Shown here in pieces: positions 34,523 through 44,152 of a DNA stretch of 59,406 nucleotides. The notes beneath the pieces were generated by a model. That model saw only the letters and a program-made list of their open reading frames with translations. It did no database searches and was not told the origin of the DNA. The stretch is taken from NCBI RefSeq assembly GCF_019795155.1, contig NZ_JAILYN010000030.1:1-59406 (forward strand), written 5' to 3'. Each line of letters begins with the position of its first letter. Position 1 is the stretch's first letter. This DNA comes from Marinobacterium arenosum. Lineage in GTDB: Bacteria; Pseudomonadota; Gammaproteobacteria; Pseudomonadales; Balneatricaceae. Position numbers and translations under genes: made by a program.

Positions 34523-35311
34523 TTACATCACCGCCAGACGGCTGTTCGGCAGATCGGTAACCAGCATATGGCCCGGGCTATGGGTGATACAGAACGGCGG
34601 CTTGGCCTGTTCGATCGCCACCTGCGGCGTCACGCCGCAGGCCCAGAATACCGGCAACTCACCCTCCTTGATGGTGACCGAGTCGCCGAAATCCGGCTTG
34701 TTGATATCACTGATGCCGATCTGGGCTGGATCACCCAGGTGCAGCGGCGCGCCATGCACCGACGGGAAGCGGGTGCAAATCTGCACCGCCCGGATCGCGT
34801 CGGCCGCCTTCATCGGTCGCATGCTGACCACAGTGGTACCGCTGAAACGACCGGCCGGGCGGCATTCGATATTGGTGCGGTACATCGGCACGTTGACCCC
34901 TTCGGTGATATTGCGCACCTCCAGACCATCGGCGATCAGCGCCTCCTCGAAGGAGAACGAACAGCCCAGCACGAAAGTCACCAGGTCATCACGCCAGTAT
35001 TCGCGTACATCGGCCACTTCAGCGGTCAGCTCGCCATTTTCATAGATGCGGTACTTCGGGATGTCAGTGCGGATATCCAGGCCTTCGCCGAGATCGGGCA
35101 GCATGAACTCGCCCGGCTGCGACGACATACCGATAATCGGGCACGGTTTCGGGTTCAACTGACAGAACAGCAGGAACTCGTTGGCCCACTCGCGAGGCAT
35201 GATCGCCAGGTTGCCCTGCACGAAGCCCTGGCAGTAGCCGGAGGTGTTACCGGTAAAATCGCCGCTGCGGATCTTCTGGCGCAGCTCACGCGGTGACATC
35301 TTCAGGTCCAT
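34523..35311 (-). CDS. D-glutamate cyclase-family / putative hydro-lyase (DUF1445, PF07286, YcsI-like)
   Basis: 262 aa. First gene of the 5-oxoproline operon, 15 bp before pxpA. Family blocks: [62 protein letters not shown], and the C-terminal [13 protein letters not shown] and [14 protein letters not shown]07286 is annotated as putative hydro-lyase (YcsI) and also as a domain of the D-glutamate cyclase family. Together with the PF14336 gene it would complete the human DGLUCY domain set. Which reaction it performs alone is not known. Confidence 0.9.
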   Translation of the reverse strand: MDLKMSPRELRQKIRSGDFTGNTSGYCQGFVQGNLAIMPREWANEFLLFCQLNPKPCPIIGMSSQPGEFMLPDLGEGLDIRTDIPKYRIYENGELTAEVADVREYWRDDLVTFVLGCSFSFEEALIADGLEVRNITEGVNVPMYRTNIECRPAGRFSGTTVVSMRPMKAADAIRAVQICTRFPSVHGAPLHLGDPAQIGISDINKPDFGDSVTIKEGELPVFWACGVTPQVAIEQAKPPFCITHSPGHMLVTDLPNSRLAVM

Positions 35312-35405
35312 TAAAAGGCTCCTTTATCAGAGTTAAACGACAAATAGTTAACAGACAGTTTGTTCACCGCCCAGCGGCCTGTCTAATGAATAATCATTGC
35401 CACAA

Positions 35406-35426
35406 CTGATAAAACTTATTTATCAG
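35406..35426. promoter_or_regulatory. LysR-type dyad upstream of the 5-oxoprolinase operon
   Basis: CTGATAAA-ACTTA-TTTATCAG, a perfect 8-bp inverted repeat with a 5-nt spacer, 95 bp before the PF07286 gene start, in an AT-rich patch between it and the HDOD gene. It contains ATAA-N7-TTAT-type symmetry of LysR sites. A partial CTGATAAA recurs at about 35560. Confidence 0.6.
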
Positions 35427-35579
35427 AACAGGCGACTAAAGTCTGAAATATCCCTTCTTCTCTTACTTTAGTCCAGCCGAGCACAGCCGGAGCGGCATGG
35501 CTATCTCAGGCCAACTGCGGGCCACAGCCATTTCCAGAACACCGTCTAGCTGAATACTTCTGATAAATAAAAGCGCTGC

Positions 35580-36518
35580 ATGCAGTTCATTGCACCAGGT
35601 CAATGGAGCATGGTTGCCGGGAAAAATGAGGATTCGCTAAACTACGGCGTCTTTATCAAACCGGACATTCAGTCTATGGACACAGCGCTCGCCGAAGGAA
35701 AAGCCTACATACTTCCGCCACGTCCCGAAGCCCTGATCAGCCTGGGTCGCCTGTTGAAGTCGGAAACCCCCGACATCGCACAGGTTACCGGCATCCTGAA
35801 GCGGGATCCGTCGCTGTACAGCACGGTACTTGCGACCGTCAACAAGCCGCTGTTCTGCGGCGGCCGCACGATCTCGTCGATCCACCACGCAGTGATGCTA
35901 CTGGGGCTGGAAAAGTTGCACTCACTGGTACAGATCGCAGCATTGAAAAGTTCCCTCTCCAAGGCCGGCCGACTGGAACGGTTCTGGGATTCGGCCACCG
36001 AAGTGGCGGAGCTGACCGCGACGCTGAGCCGCCAGTTGACCGACCTGCCAAGCGAGCACGCCTATTCACTCGGCATGCTGCACGACTGCGGTATCCCGCT
36101 GATGATCGAAGCCTTCGACGGCTATCGCGATCTGCTGCAGCGGATGGAGACCGACGATTGCCAAACCCTGCGCGACCGGGAACAGACGATCTTCGGCTAC
36201 GATCATTACCGCATCGGCGCCCGCATCGCGCACCACTGGTATATGCCGGACAGCGTCAGCGAAGCGATCCGCCTGCAACCCGACTTTCAGCCGGCACTGG
36301 CTGGACGGATCGACGCCAGCGAAGCCAGCAAACTGCTGCTGTGCTGCCTGATCCTGGCCAAAAACATCAGCCGCACCTATCGGCGCTACTGGCGGATCGG
36401 CAGCGAACCCAAGCCGGTCGAGCTATTGAAGCCGGTACTGAACTACATCGGCTTGCCTGACGTCGACTACCTCGACCTGCGCGACGACCTGCTGGCAAAC
36501 CTGGAACAGATCCAATAG
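35580..36518 (+). CDS. HDOD-domain signalling protein
   Basis: 312 aa. HDOD domain spans most of it: PPRPEALISLGRLLKSETPDIAQVTGILKRDPSLYSTVLATVN, then ISSIHHAVMLLGLEKLHSLV, then YSLGMLHDCGIPLMIEAF, with a partial HD pair. HDOD proteins have no proven enzymatic activity and act in c-di-GMP, chemotaxis and stress networks. Start 35580 has no strong ribosome site; an internal Met at residue 11 is an alternative. Divergent from the pxp operon. Confidence 0.88.
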   Translation: MQFIAPGQWSMVAGKNEDSLNYGVFIKPDIQSMDTALAEGKAYILPPRPEALISLGRLLKSETPDIAQVTGILKRDPSLYSTVLATVNKPLFCGGRTISSIHHAVMLLGLEKLHSLVQIAALKSSLSKAGRLERFWDSATEVAELTATLSRQLTDLPSEHAYSLGMLHDCGIPLMIEAFDGYRDLLQRMETDDCQTLRDREQTIFGYDHYRIGARIAHHWYMPDSVSEAIRLQPDFQPALAGRIDASEASKLLLCCLILAKNISRTYRRYWRIGSEPKPVELLKPVLNYIGLPDVDYLDLRDDLLANLEQIQ

Positions 36519-36589
36519 CACTGAGGCGGGCTGCCGGCCAACGGTAGACTAAACTGAGTCAGAAGACCTCTGTCCGGAGCCCGCCCGCC

Positions 36590-37192
36590 ATGCATCCGTT
36601 AATCATCCGCGGCCAGCTGCTGCTGATCTTCCTACTGCTTACTCTGCCAATCCAGGCACAGGCGATGGATGCGCGCAGCTATATCCAGCAGATCACCGGC
36701 GAACTGGAAACGGCCTTAAAGGCCGGCAAGGACAACGGCCAGCTGCAGGACCGGGCCTTCCTCGATTCGGTGATCGACCGCCATATCATCCCCCACGTCG
36801 ATCAGGAACAGCTCAGCAAGCGAATCTTTCAGCCACGCTGGGATGAGATCGTCGCCGCCGGCAAACGTGAGCAGGCGTACCAGGCGGTACTGCAGTCCTT
36901 GCGCCGCACCTACCGCATCGCCCTGGCAAGCTACAACGGCCAGACCATCGAGCTGCGCGACAGTCAGGACAAACCCAAGTACAGCGTGGTGCGGGTCTAT
37001 ATCCGCACCTCCGACGACGGCCACCTGATCGACTTCGCGCTACGCCAGGTCAGCGGTCAGTGGCGGGTGTTCGACTTGTCGGTGGACGGCGTGGTGGTCA
37101 GCAAGACCCTGAACGGGGCCATCAAGCAGAGTCTGCAGACGGCGGATCTCGACAGCTTGATCGGCGCGATCAATCCCTCCAGCAAACCCTGA
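36590..37192 (+). CDS. MlaC/Ttg2D/HpnM-family periplasmic lipid-binding protein
   Basis: 200 aa with a signal peptide (RGQLLLIFLLLTLPIQAQA), then the toluene-tolerance/MlaC domain: DRHIIPHVDQEQLSKRIFQPRWDEI, YRIALASYNGQTIELRDSQDKPKYSVVRVYI and GQWRVFDLSVDGVVVSKTL. MlaC carries phospholipids between membranes; HpnM, of the same family, works with the RND exporter HpnN. Here the next gene, 13 bp on, is an RND exporter, so this is an HpnM/HpnN-like pair rather than part of an mla operon. Confidence 0.92.
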   Translation: MHPLIIRGQLLLIFLLLTLPIQAQAMDARSYIQQITGELETALKAGKDNGQLQDRAFLDSVIDRHIIPHVDQEQLSKRIFQPRWDEIVAAGKREQAYQAVLQSLRRTYRIALASYNGQTIELRDSQDKPKYSVVRVYIRTSDDGHLIDFALRQVSGQWRVFDLSVDGVVVSKTLNGAIKQSLQTADLDSLIGAINPSSKP

Positions 37193-37205
37193 CGGGCGGG
37201 CCGCC

Positions 37206-39710
37206 ATGACGCGCCGCCTCACCCTGCTGTTCGACCTGATGCTGAAGCGCCCGGCGTTGCTGCTGTCACTGCTCATGGTGCTACTCGGCCTGCTGGCCTG
37301 GCAGATCCCGCGACTGACGCTGGACGCCTCGGCCGATTCGCTGGTACTGGAGGGCGACCGGGCGCTGGCGTTCTACCGAGAAGTCAACAAACGGTACCAG
37401 GCGCAGAGCTTCCTGGTGGTGACCTACGCGCCGGACGCGCCACTCTATTCGCCGCCCGTGCTGGCACGGATCGCCAAGCTGCGCGACGAATTGGCGGCCC
37501 TGCCCGACGTCGCCTCGGTCACCAGCATCCTCGACGTACCACTGCTGTACAGCCCGCCGGTACGGCTCAGCCGGCTGGAACAGGAGATCCGCTACCTGAG
37601 CCAGCCGGAGGTCGACCTCGAACTGGCCGCCCGGGAGTTCAGCCACAGCCCGCTGTATCGCAACCTGCTGACCAGCAGCGATGCCGACACCACCGCGCTG
37701 CAGGTCAACCTGCAGCGGGACAGCCGCTACTTTCAACTGCTGGATGCCCGCGACACACTGCGCAACAAACGGGCGGCCGACCAACTGAGCGCTGCCGAAC
37801 AACGAACGTTGCACAAGGCGGAAGCGGAGTTCCGCGAATACGCCATTGAGGCCAACAAACGAGAGCGGAAACTGGTGGCAGAGGTTCGCCGGGTACTCGA
37901 CCGCCACCGCGATCACGGCACCCTGTTCCTCGGCGGCGTGGTGATGATCGCCGCCGATATGATCGCCTTTATCGAGAACGACCTGACCATCTTCGGCAGC
38001 GCCACGGTACTGTTCATTGTCGCGCTGATGGCAATCATCTTCCGCCGGTTGCGCTGGGTACTGCTGCCGTTGGCAACCTGCCTGGCCACGGTGCTGGCGA
38101 TGCTCGGCTACCTAGCCTGGGCCCGCTGGCAGCTGACGGTGATCTCCTCCAACTTCACCGCCCTGCTGCTGATCATCACCCTGTCGATCACCATTCACCT
38201 GGTGGTGCGCTACCGCGAGTATCATGCCGCCAACCCGCACGCCAGCCAGCGCCAGCTGGTCATTCAGACCCTGGCGTTCATGGCCAAACCCTGCCTGTTC
38301 ACCAGCCTGACCACCATCGTCGCGTTCGCCTCGCTGGTGGTCAGCGGTATCCGGCCGGTGATCGACTTCGGCTGGATGATGACCATCGGCGTATCGGTGG
38401 CCCTGCTGATGGCCTTCACGCTGTTGCCCGCCGGCCTGCTGCTGCTGCCCCTCGGCGGCCCGGAGGTACGCCCCAGGCATCGCCCGCTGAGCCACTACTT
38501 CGCCCGCTGCACCGACCGCTACGGCCGCCAGATCCTCTGGCTCAGCGCGGCGCTGCTGTTGACCAGTCTGCTGGGCATCAGCCGGCTGCAGGTGGAAAAC
38601 CGCTTTATCGACTACTTCCATGAGACCACCGAGATCTATCAGGGGATGGAGGTGATCGACCGGGAGCTGGGCGGTACCGTGCCGCTGGAGATCCTGCTGA
38701 CCCGACCGGCAGCGGAAGCCCTCCCTTCCACCGACGAGGACCCTTTTGCCGAGGACCCTTTTGCCGAGGACCCGTTCGCCGATCCTTTTGCCGATGATCA
38801 ACCGGATCAGCCTGTCCGTAGCTACTGGTTCAGCCGGGCGGGGCTGGAGGAACTGAGCCGGGTGCACCAGTATCTCGACAGCCTGCCGGAAACCGGCAAG
38901 GTGATGTCATTGGCTTCGCTCTACCAGGTATTGCAGGATGTCGCCGGCGAGGATATCGACGACTTCCAGCTGGCGCTGCTACGCCGCAACCTGCCGGCAC
39001 GGGTCGACGAACTGCTGGTGCAACCGTTCCTGTCGCCGGACGGCCGCGAGGCGAGGATCACCGTGCGGGTGATGGAGACCAGTCGCACCCTGCAGCGGGA
39101 TGCGCTGATCAAGCAGGTTCGCCAGCAGCTGACCGGTCATCTGGGCTACGCGCCCGGCCAGGTGCAGCTGACCGGCATGTTGGTGCTGTACAACAACATG
39201 CTGCAGAGCCTGTTCGGTTCGCAGATCGCCACGCTGGGCGCGGTGTTCGTGGCCATCACGCTGACTTTCACGCTGTTGTTCCGCTCGCTGTTCCTGGCAT
39301 TGATCGCCATCGCCCCCAACCTGCTGGCGGCCGGCATGGTGCTGGGCTTCATGGGCTGGGTGGGAATTCCACTGGATATGATGACCATCACCATCGCCGC
39401 GATTACCGTCGGCATCGGCGTCGACGACACCATCCACTATATCCACCGTTTCCGGGAGGAGTTTCCGAAGGACCGAGACTACCGCGCCACCATGTACCGC
39501 TGCCATGGCAGCATCGGCAAGGCGATGTTCTACACCTCGGTGATCATCATCGCCGGCTTCTCGATCCTGGCGCTGTCCAACTTCACGCCGACCATCTACT
39601 TCGGCCTGCTAACCAGCCTGGCAATGTTCTCGGCGCTGATGGGCGCACTGCTGCTGTTGCCGCAGCTGATCATCGCATTGAAGCCGTTGGGGGGCGAATC
39701 AGCGGAGTAA
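37206..39710 (+). CDS. RND superfamily exporter (MMPL/HpnN-like)
   Basis: 834-aa inner-membrane protein with two halves, each with one N-terminal helix, a periplasmic loop, and a five-helix bundle with the sterol-sensing-like pattern. Helix clusters near residues 16-35, 245-415, 455-475 and 665-825. ITVGIGVDDTIHYIHRFREE near the C terminus carries the acidic residues of proton-coupled RND pumps. An unusual acidic stretch of DPFAE repeats lies in the second periplasmic loop. Paired with the MlaC/HpnM-like gene it likely moves a lipid or hopanoid-type molecule toward the outer membrane; no hopanoid synthesis gene is present. Confidence 0.92.
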   Translation: MTRRLTLLFDLMLKRPALLLSLLMVLLGLLAWQIPRLTLDASADSLVLEGDRALAFYREVNKRYQAQSFLVVTYAPDAPLYSPPVLARIAKLRDELAALPDVASVTSILDVPLLYSPPVRLSRLEQEIRYLSQPEVDLELAAREFSHSPLYRNLLTSSDADTTALQVNLQRDSRYFQLLDARDTLRNKRAADQLSAAEQRTLHKAEAEFREYAIEANKRERKLVAEVRRVLDRHRDHGTLFLGGVVMIAADMIAFIENDLTIFGSATVLFIVALMAIIFRRLRWVLLPLATCLATVLAMLGYLAWARWQLTVISSNFTALLLIITLSITIHLVVRYREYHAANPHASQRQLVIQTLAFMAKPCLFTSLTTIVAFASLVVSGIRPVIDFGWMMTIGVSVALLMAFTLLPAGLLLLPLGGPEVRPRHRPLSHYFARCTDRYGRQILWLSAALLLTSLLGISRLQVENRFIDYFHETTEIYQGMEVIDRELGGTVPLEILLTRPAAEALPSTDEDPFAEDPFAEDPFADPFADDQPDQPVRSYWFSRAGLEELSRVHQYLDSLPETGKVMSLASLYQVLQDVAGEDIDDFQLALLRRNLPARVDELLVQPFLSPDGREARITVRVMETSRTLQRDALIKQVRQQLTGHLGYAPGQVQLTGMLVLYNNMLQSLFGSQIATLGAVFVAITLTFTLLFRSLFLALIAIAPNLLAAGMVLGFMGWVGIPLDMMTITIAAITVGIGVDDTIHYIHRFREEFPKDRDYRATMYRCHGSIGKAMFYTSVIIIAGFSILALSNFTPTIYFGLLTSLAMFSALMGALLLLPQLIIALKPLGGESAE
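38736..38792 (+). repeat. 15-bp in-frame tandem repeat inside the RND gene
   Basis: GAGGACCCTTTTGCC at 38736 and 38751 (identical), a variant at 38766, and a shortened GATCCTTTTGCC at 38781. It encodes EDPFA units. Identical neighbouring copies suggest slippage-prone, length-variable DNA. Confidence 0.9.
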
Positions 39711-39743
39711 ACGCAGAACGGACCCATCATCTGCCGGCAAACG

Positions 39744-39784
39744 AAATACGCCCCATAGGGTTATCCTTCCTATAGGGCGTATTT
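39744..39784. terminator. Bidirectional terminator between RND and ndh genes
   Basis: AAATACGCCC(C)ATAGG / CCTATAGGGCGTATTT with a 9-nt loop. The A/T-rich stem base gives A's on one side and T's on the other, suiting the two converging genes. Confidence 0.8.
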
Positions 39785-39787
39785 AAG

Positions 39788-39855
39788 GGCGCCACCGCCG
39801 CAGGCGGTCGATAACCTCGGCCGGTATTTAACCGGCCGAGTCCACGGGGATAGCC
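39788..39855 (+). repeat. Interspersed REP-like repeat, copy 2
   Basis: GGCGCCACCGCCGCAGGCGGT (39788-39808), CGATAAC, a perfect stem CTCGGCCGGT/ACCGGCCGAG with loop ATTTA (39816-39840), then GGGGATAGCC. The first 21 bases are identical to copy 1 at 5118-5190 on the other strand; the second hairpin has a different sequence in the same place. Confidence 0.6.
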
Positions 39856-39886
39856 GCTTAGCGCTTAAGGCTGAGAGCTTGTAGCT

Positions 39887-41176
39887 TTAATGAAGCTTCA
39901 TCTTCGGCCGCACCACCTTGTTGAGGGTTTCGGCCAGCATCACCAGCAGCGTCTTCAGCGGCCCGTGGATGGCGAACTGGTGCATCCGGTACAGCGAGAT
40001 ATACATCAGCCGGGCGAGCCGCCCCTCGATGAACATGCTGCCACCGGTCAGGTTGCCCATCAGGCTACCGACGGTACTGAACCGGCTCAGGCTGACCAGC
40101 GAACCGTGATCCTTGTAGACATAAGGCTTCATCGGCTGCTCCTTGAAGCCCAGCGCGATATTCTTGCGCACCTGATCGGCCATCTGGTGAGCCGACTGCG
40201 CCCGCGGCGGCACCCAGCTGCCGTCCGGCTGCTGGCAGGCACAGCAATCGCCGATCACGAAGATATCGTCGGACAAGGTGCTTTGCAGCGTCGGCTTGAC
40301 CAGGATCTGGTTGACCCGGTTGAACTCGAACGGCGCAATACCGGCCAGGAAGTCCGGCGCCTTGACGCCTGCCGCCCAGATCATCATATCGGCGGCGATC
40401 AGTTCCTCGTCGGCGGTCTGGAAACCGTCGTCGTTTGCGGCCTTCACTCGGGTTCCCTCGCGCACGTTGACGCCCAATTTGGTCAGCTCATGACGCGCCG
40501 CGCCGGCGATCCGCTCCGGCAGTGCCGGCAGAATCCGCGGCCCCGCTTCGATCAGGGTGATCTTCAGCTGTTCGGCGGTCATGTGCGGCATACCGTAGGA
40601 TTCCAGCAGCTCGGTAACGTGGTACAGCTCCGCCGACAGCTCGACACCGGTGGCACCGGCACCGACGATGGCGATATTCAGCACCTCGCCAGAGTTGCCC
40701 TGGTTGATCCGCAGGAAGTGGTTCAGCAGCGCATTGTGGAACCGTTCGGCCTGTTTCGGCCCATCCAGGAAGTAGCAGTGCTCGGCCACGCCGGGGGTGC
40801 CGAAGTCGTTGCTGACACTGCCGACCGCCAATACCAGGGTATCGTAAGGCAGGCTGCGCTCGGGCAGCACCGCTCGCCCCTCCTCGTCCTCCATCGCCGC
40901 CAGGGTGATGGTCTTGTTGTCGGCATCCAGGCCGCACATCCGCCCCAGCTGGAACTGGTAGTAGTGCTGCGCCGCGTGGGCACGGTAGGAGACGCCATCG
41001 ATGCTGGTGTCCAGCGAGCCGGTGGCGACCTCGTGCAGCAACGGTTTCCAGATGTGCGAACGATTCTGGTCGATCAGGGTAATCTCTGCTTTGCGTTTGC
41101 GCCCGAACTGACGTCCCAATCGACTCGCCAACTCCAGGCCGCCGGCCCCGCCTCCTACGATAACGATCTTGTGCAT
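39887..41176 (-). CDS. ndh: Type II NADH:quinone oxidoreductase
   Basis: 429 aa, FAD enzyme that feeds NADH electrons to quinone without pumping protons, attached to the inner face of the membrane. Motifs: FAD site [26 protein letters not shown] site [32 protein letters not shown] and the quinone-pocket [15 protein letters not shown]. The C-terminal amphipathic region (residues about 370-429) anchors it. GAGGAATCAACC before the start. It would take reducing power from amino-acid catabolism encoded around it. Confidence 0.96.
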   Translation of the reverse strand: MHKIVIVGGGAGGLELASRLGRQFGRKRKAEITLIDQNRSHIWKPLLHEVATGSLDTSIDGVSYRAHAAQHYYQFQLGRMCGLDADNKTITLAAMEDEEGRAVLPERSLPYDTLVLAVGSVSNDFGTPGVAEHCYFLDGPKQAERFHNALLNHFLRINQGNSGEVLNIAIVGAGATGVELSAELYHVTELLESYGMPHMTAEQLKITLIEAGPRILPALPERIAGAARHELTKLGVNVREGTRVKAANDDGFQTADEELIAADMMIWAAGVKAPDFLAGIAPFEFNRVNQILVKPTLQSTLSDDIFVIGDCCACQQPDGSWVPPRAQSAHQMADQVRKNIALGFKEQPMKPYVYKDHGSLVSLSRFSTVGSLMGNLTGGSMFIEGRLARLMYISLYRMHQFAIHGPLKTLLVMLAETLNKVVRPKMKLH

Positions 41177-41186
41177 GGTTGATTCC

Positions 41187-41423
41187 TCAAGAGTGATATG
41201 GAATTAACCGCATATAACCTACGGGTAATTCCATACCTCCCTTTGAGAACTCATAGATATAACAGCCCGGCCAATCAAACACCAGTGAAGTTACCTGATC
41301 AGGGTAGAACCTTCGGCAGATATCCTCAGCAACCATTAGTTCATTTAAACGAGCAGGATTAATAACGTCGAATCCAGCCCCCTTCAGTCTTGCAGGACGC
41401 TCTGAGCCTAACAGCCAATACAT
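41187..41423 (-). CDS. Small unknown protein of lower GC content
   Basis: 78 aa, no family recognised. Its DNA is clearly less GC-rich than either neighbour, which suggests transfer or a young gene. It ends 10 bp before the ndh start codon and begins 20 bp after the stop of the XRE regulator, all on the minus strand. Cys residues at DICRRF and PGCYIYEF and a mixed charged/aromatic composition are all that can be said. No signal peptide. Confidence 0.5.
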   Translation of the reverse strand: MYWLLGSERPARLKGAGFDVINPARLNELMVAEDICRRFYPDQVTSLVFDWPGCYIYEFSKGGMELPVGYMRLIPYHS

Positions 41424-41442
41424 ACAATTATTAAAAGAAACC

Positions 41443-42267
41443 TTAAAACCGGGCCCGGAAGTGCCACTCCTGGTCGGCGATATCGTTGCGGATCGCCTGG
41501 CGGATCGAGCCGTCGATGGTCGGGTCGTCCGGCGCGTAGAGGCCGCACAATTTCAGCGCACGGCGCAGTTCCACCGCCGGGCCGAGGTATTCGTAAAGCA
41601 CCCGGGCGCAGCAGGGCACCCGCTCGCCACTGCCGGAGACGCCCAGTTTCAAGCCGGTCAGCCGGCCGACCCGGTTCTTGAACGACGGATAAAGGATGGT
41701 CTGGGTCATCTCCAGGCCGGTCAGCGATTCATAATCAACCATGAAGATCCGGTCGGTCAGGAAGTGGGCGATTCCCAGATAGACGCCGTGGAACACCTTT
41801 TCGTGCGGCTGCTCGGCCAGCCGTTCGGTACGCTGGTAGTAGACCTTGCCGTCGCGCTGTTCCAGGCAGACCAGGGTGCGCAGGATTTTGCCCGGGCAGG
41901 CCATCGACAGGTAGTACTCGAAGTAGTAGCCCAGGTACTTGTCCAACCCGCTGCTGCCGATCTGCTGCAGGTGCTCGAGGTGGGCCAGTTCCGGCAGCGC
42001 CGGCTCGACCACTTCGGGCGGGCGCTGGCGTACCTGCACCAGCCGCTGGAACTGGTTGTGCGGCAGCAGGATTTCGTACTCCTCGACACCGAAGAACTCA
42101 CAAAGCCGCCGCATGGTATTGGCCGACGGCTTGTAGCGGCCGCTCAGGTAGCGGTTGAACTGCGGCCGGTTGATCCTTAATCGCCGGCAGACCTCGGCGA
42201 TAGACTTGTAGTAACTGCACAGCAGGCGCAGGTTCTGTGCGAAGTCTTCGTTCATCAGCGTGCCCAT
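41443..42267 (-). CDS. XRE-like helix-turn-helix regulator next to AGCS/aspartase genes
   Basis: 274 aa. N-terminal HTH (FAQNLRLLCSYYKSIAEVCRRLRINRPQFNRYLSGRYKPSANTMRRLCEFFGVEEYEILLPH), then a 200-aa domain of unknown fold with several Cys (SMACPGKILRTLVCLEQRD, RVPCCARVLYEYLGP). Start 42267 or, equally possible, 42255. Divergent from the AGCS symporter, with an inverted repeat between them, so it probably regulates symporter, aspartase and asparaginase. Confidence 0.85.
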   Translation of the reverse strand: MGTLMNEDFAQNLRLLCSYYKSIAEVCRRLRINRPQFNRYLSGRYKPSANTMRRLCEFFGVEEYEILLPHNQFQRLVQVRQRPPEVVEPALPELAHLEHLQQIGSSGLDKYLGYYFEYYLSMACPGKILRTLVCLEQRDGKVYYQRTERLAEQPHEKVFHGVYLGIAHFLTDRIFMVDYESLTGLEMTQTILYPSFKNRVGRLTGLKLGVSGSGERVPCCARVLYEYLGPAVELRRALKLCGLYAPDDPTIDGSIRQAIRNDIADQEWHFRARF

Positions 42268-42331
42268 GCCGGTTTGACCAGATTGCCAACGGTAGTGGAT
42301 TCGTGCCTTTCTGCCTACCGTCTATATAGCG

Positions 42332-42370
42332 CAGTTTGGCGCTTTATTAGCACCATTTAGCGCCAATCTG
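42332..42370. promoter_or_regulatory. Inverted repeat between the XRE regulator and the AGCS symporter
   Basis: CAGTTTGGCGCT (42332-42343) and AGCGCCAATCTG (42359-42370) form a 12-bp inverted repeat with one mismatch and a 15-bp spacer. Likely operator for the XRE regulator. Confidence 0.6.
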
Positions 42371-42476
42371 TTCCAGGCCGTCAAATTTACCCGCCCCGGC
42401 CCCGCTGTTGAAATATTCCACTCTCTATTACCAAAACAATAACAGCGGCCAGCGGCCGCAGATGGAGATATTTTTT

Positions 42477-42566
42477 ATGTCCTTGACTCGCATATTGATG
42501 CCCGCCGACGCAGCGGCCTGCCAGATCTCCCCAGACAGCCTGTCAGCCACCGGAACAGGAGTCTAA
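42477..42566 (+). CDS. Possible 29-aa leader peptide of the AGCS symporter
   Basis: ATG at 42477 (GGAGAT 8-13 nt upstream) opens a 29-codon frame ending TAA at 42564-42566, 2 bp before the symporter start. The symporter ribosome site ACAGGAG lies within its last codons, so translation would be coupled. The peptide (MSLTRILMPADAAACQISPD...) has no known homologue I recognise. It may be a chance frame. Confidence 0.35.
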   Translation: MSLTRILMPADAAACQISPDSLSATGTGV

Positions 42567-42568
42567 GC

Positions 42569-44029
<1,461 letters not shown>

Positions 44030-44086
44030 TGACTACCAACTAACCGGGCTTGTCCGGCAATGACGCCAGAGCACAGCCTTTTTCCT

Positions 44087-44124
44087 GCGACCGCCGATCA
44101 CCCACCGTTCGGCGGTCGCTTTTC
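44087..44124 (+). terminator. Terminator between AGCS copy 2 and aspA
   Basis: Perfect stem GCGACCGCCGA/TCGGCGGTCGC (44087-44119) with an 11-nt loop, then TTTTCG. Followed 29 bp later by the aspA start, so it may be leaky. Confidence 0.75.
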
Positions 44125-44152
44125 GTCCCTTGTTTGAGTCGACTCAAAAAAC

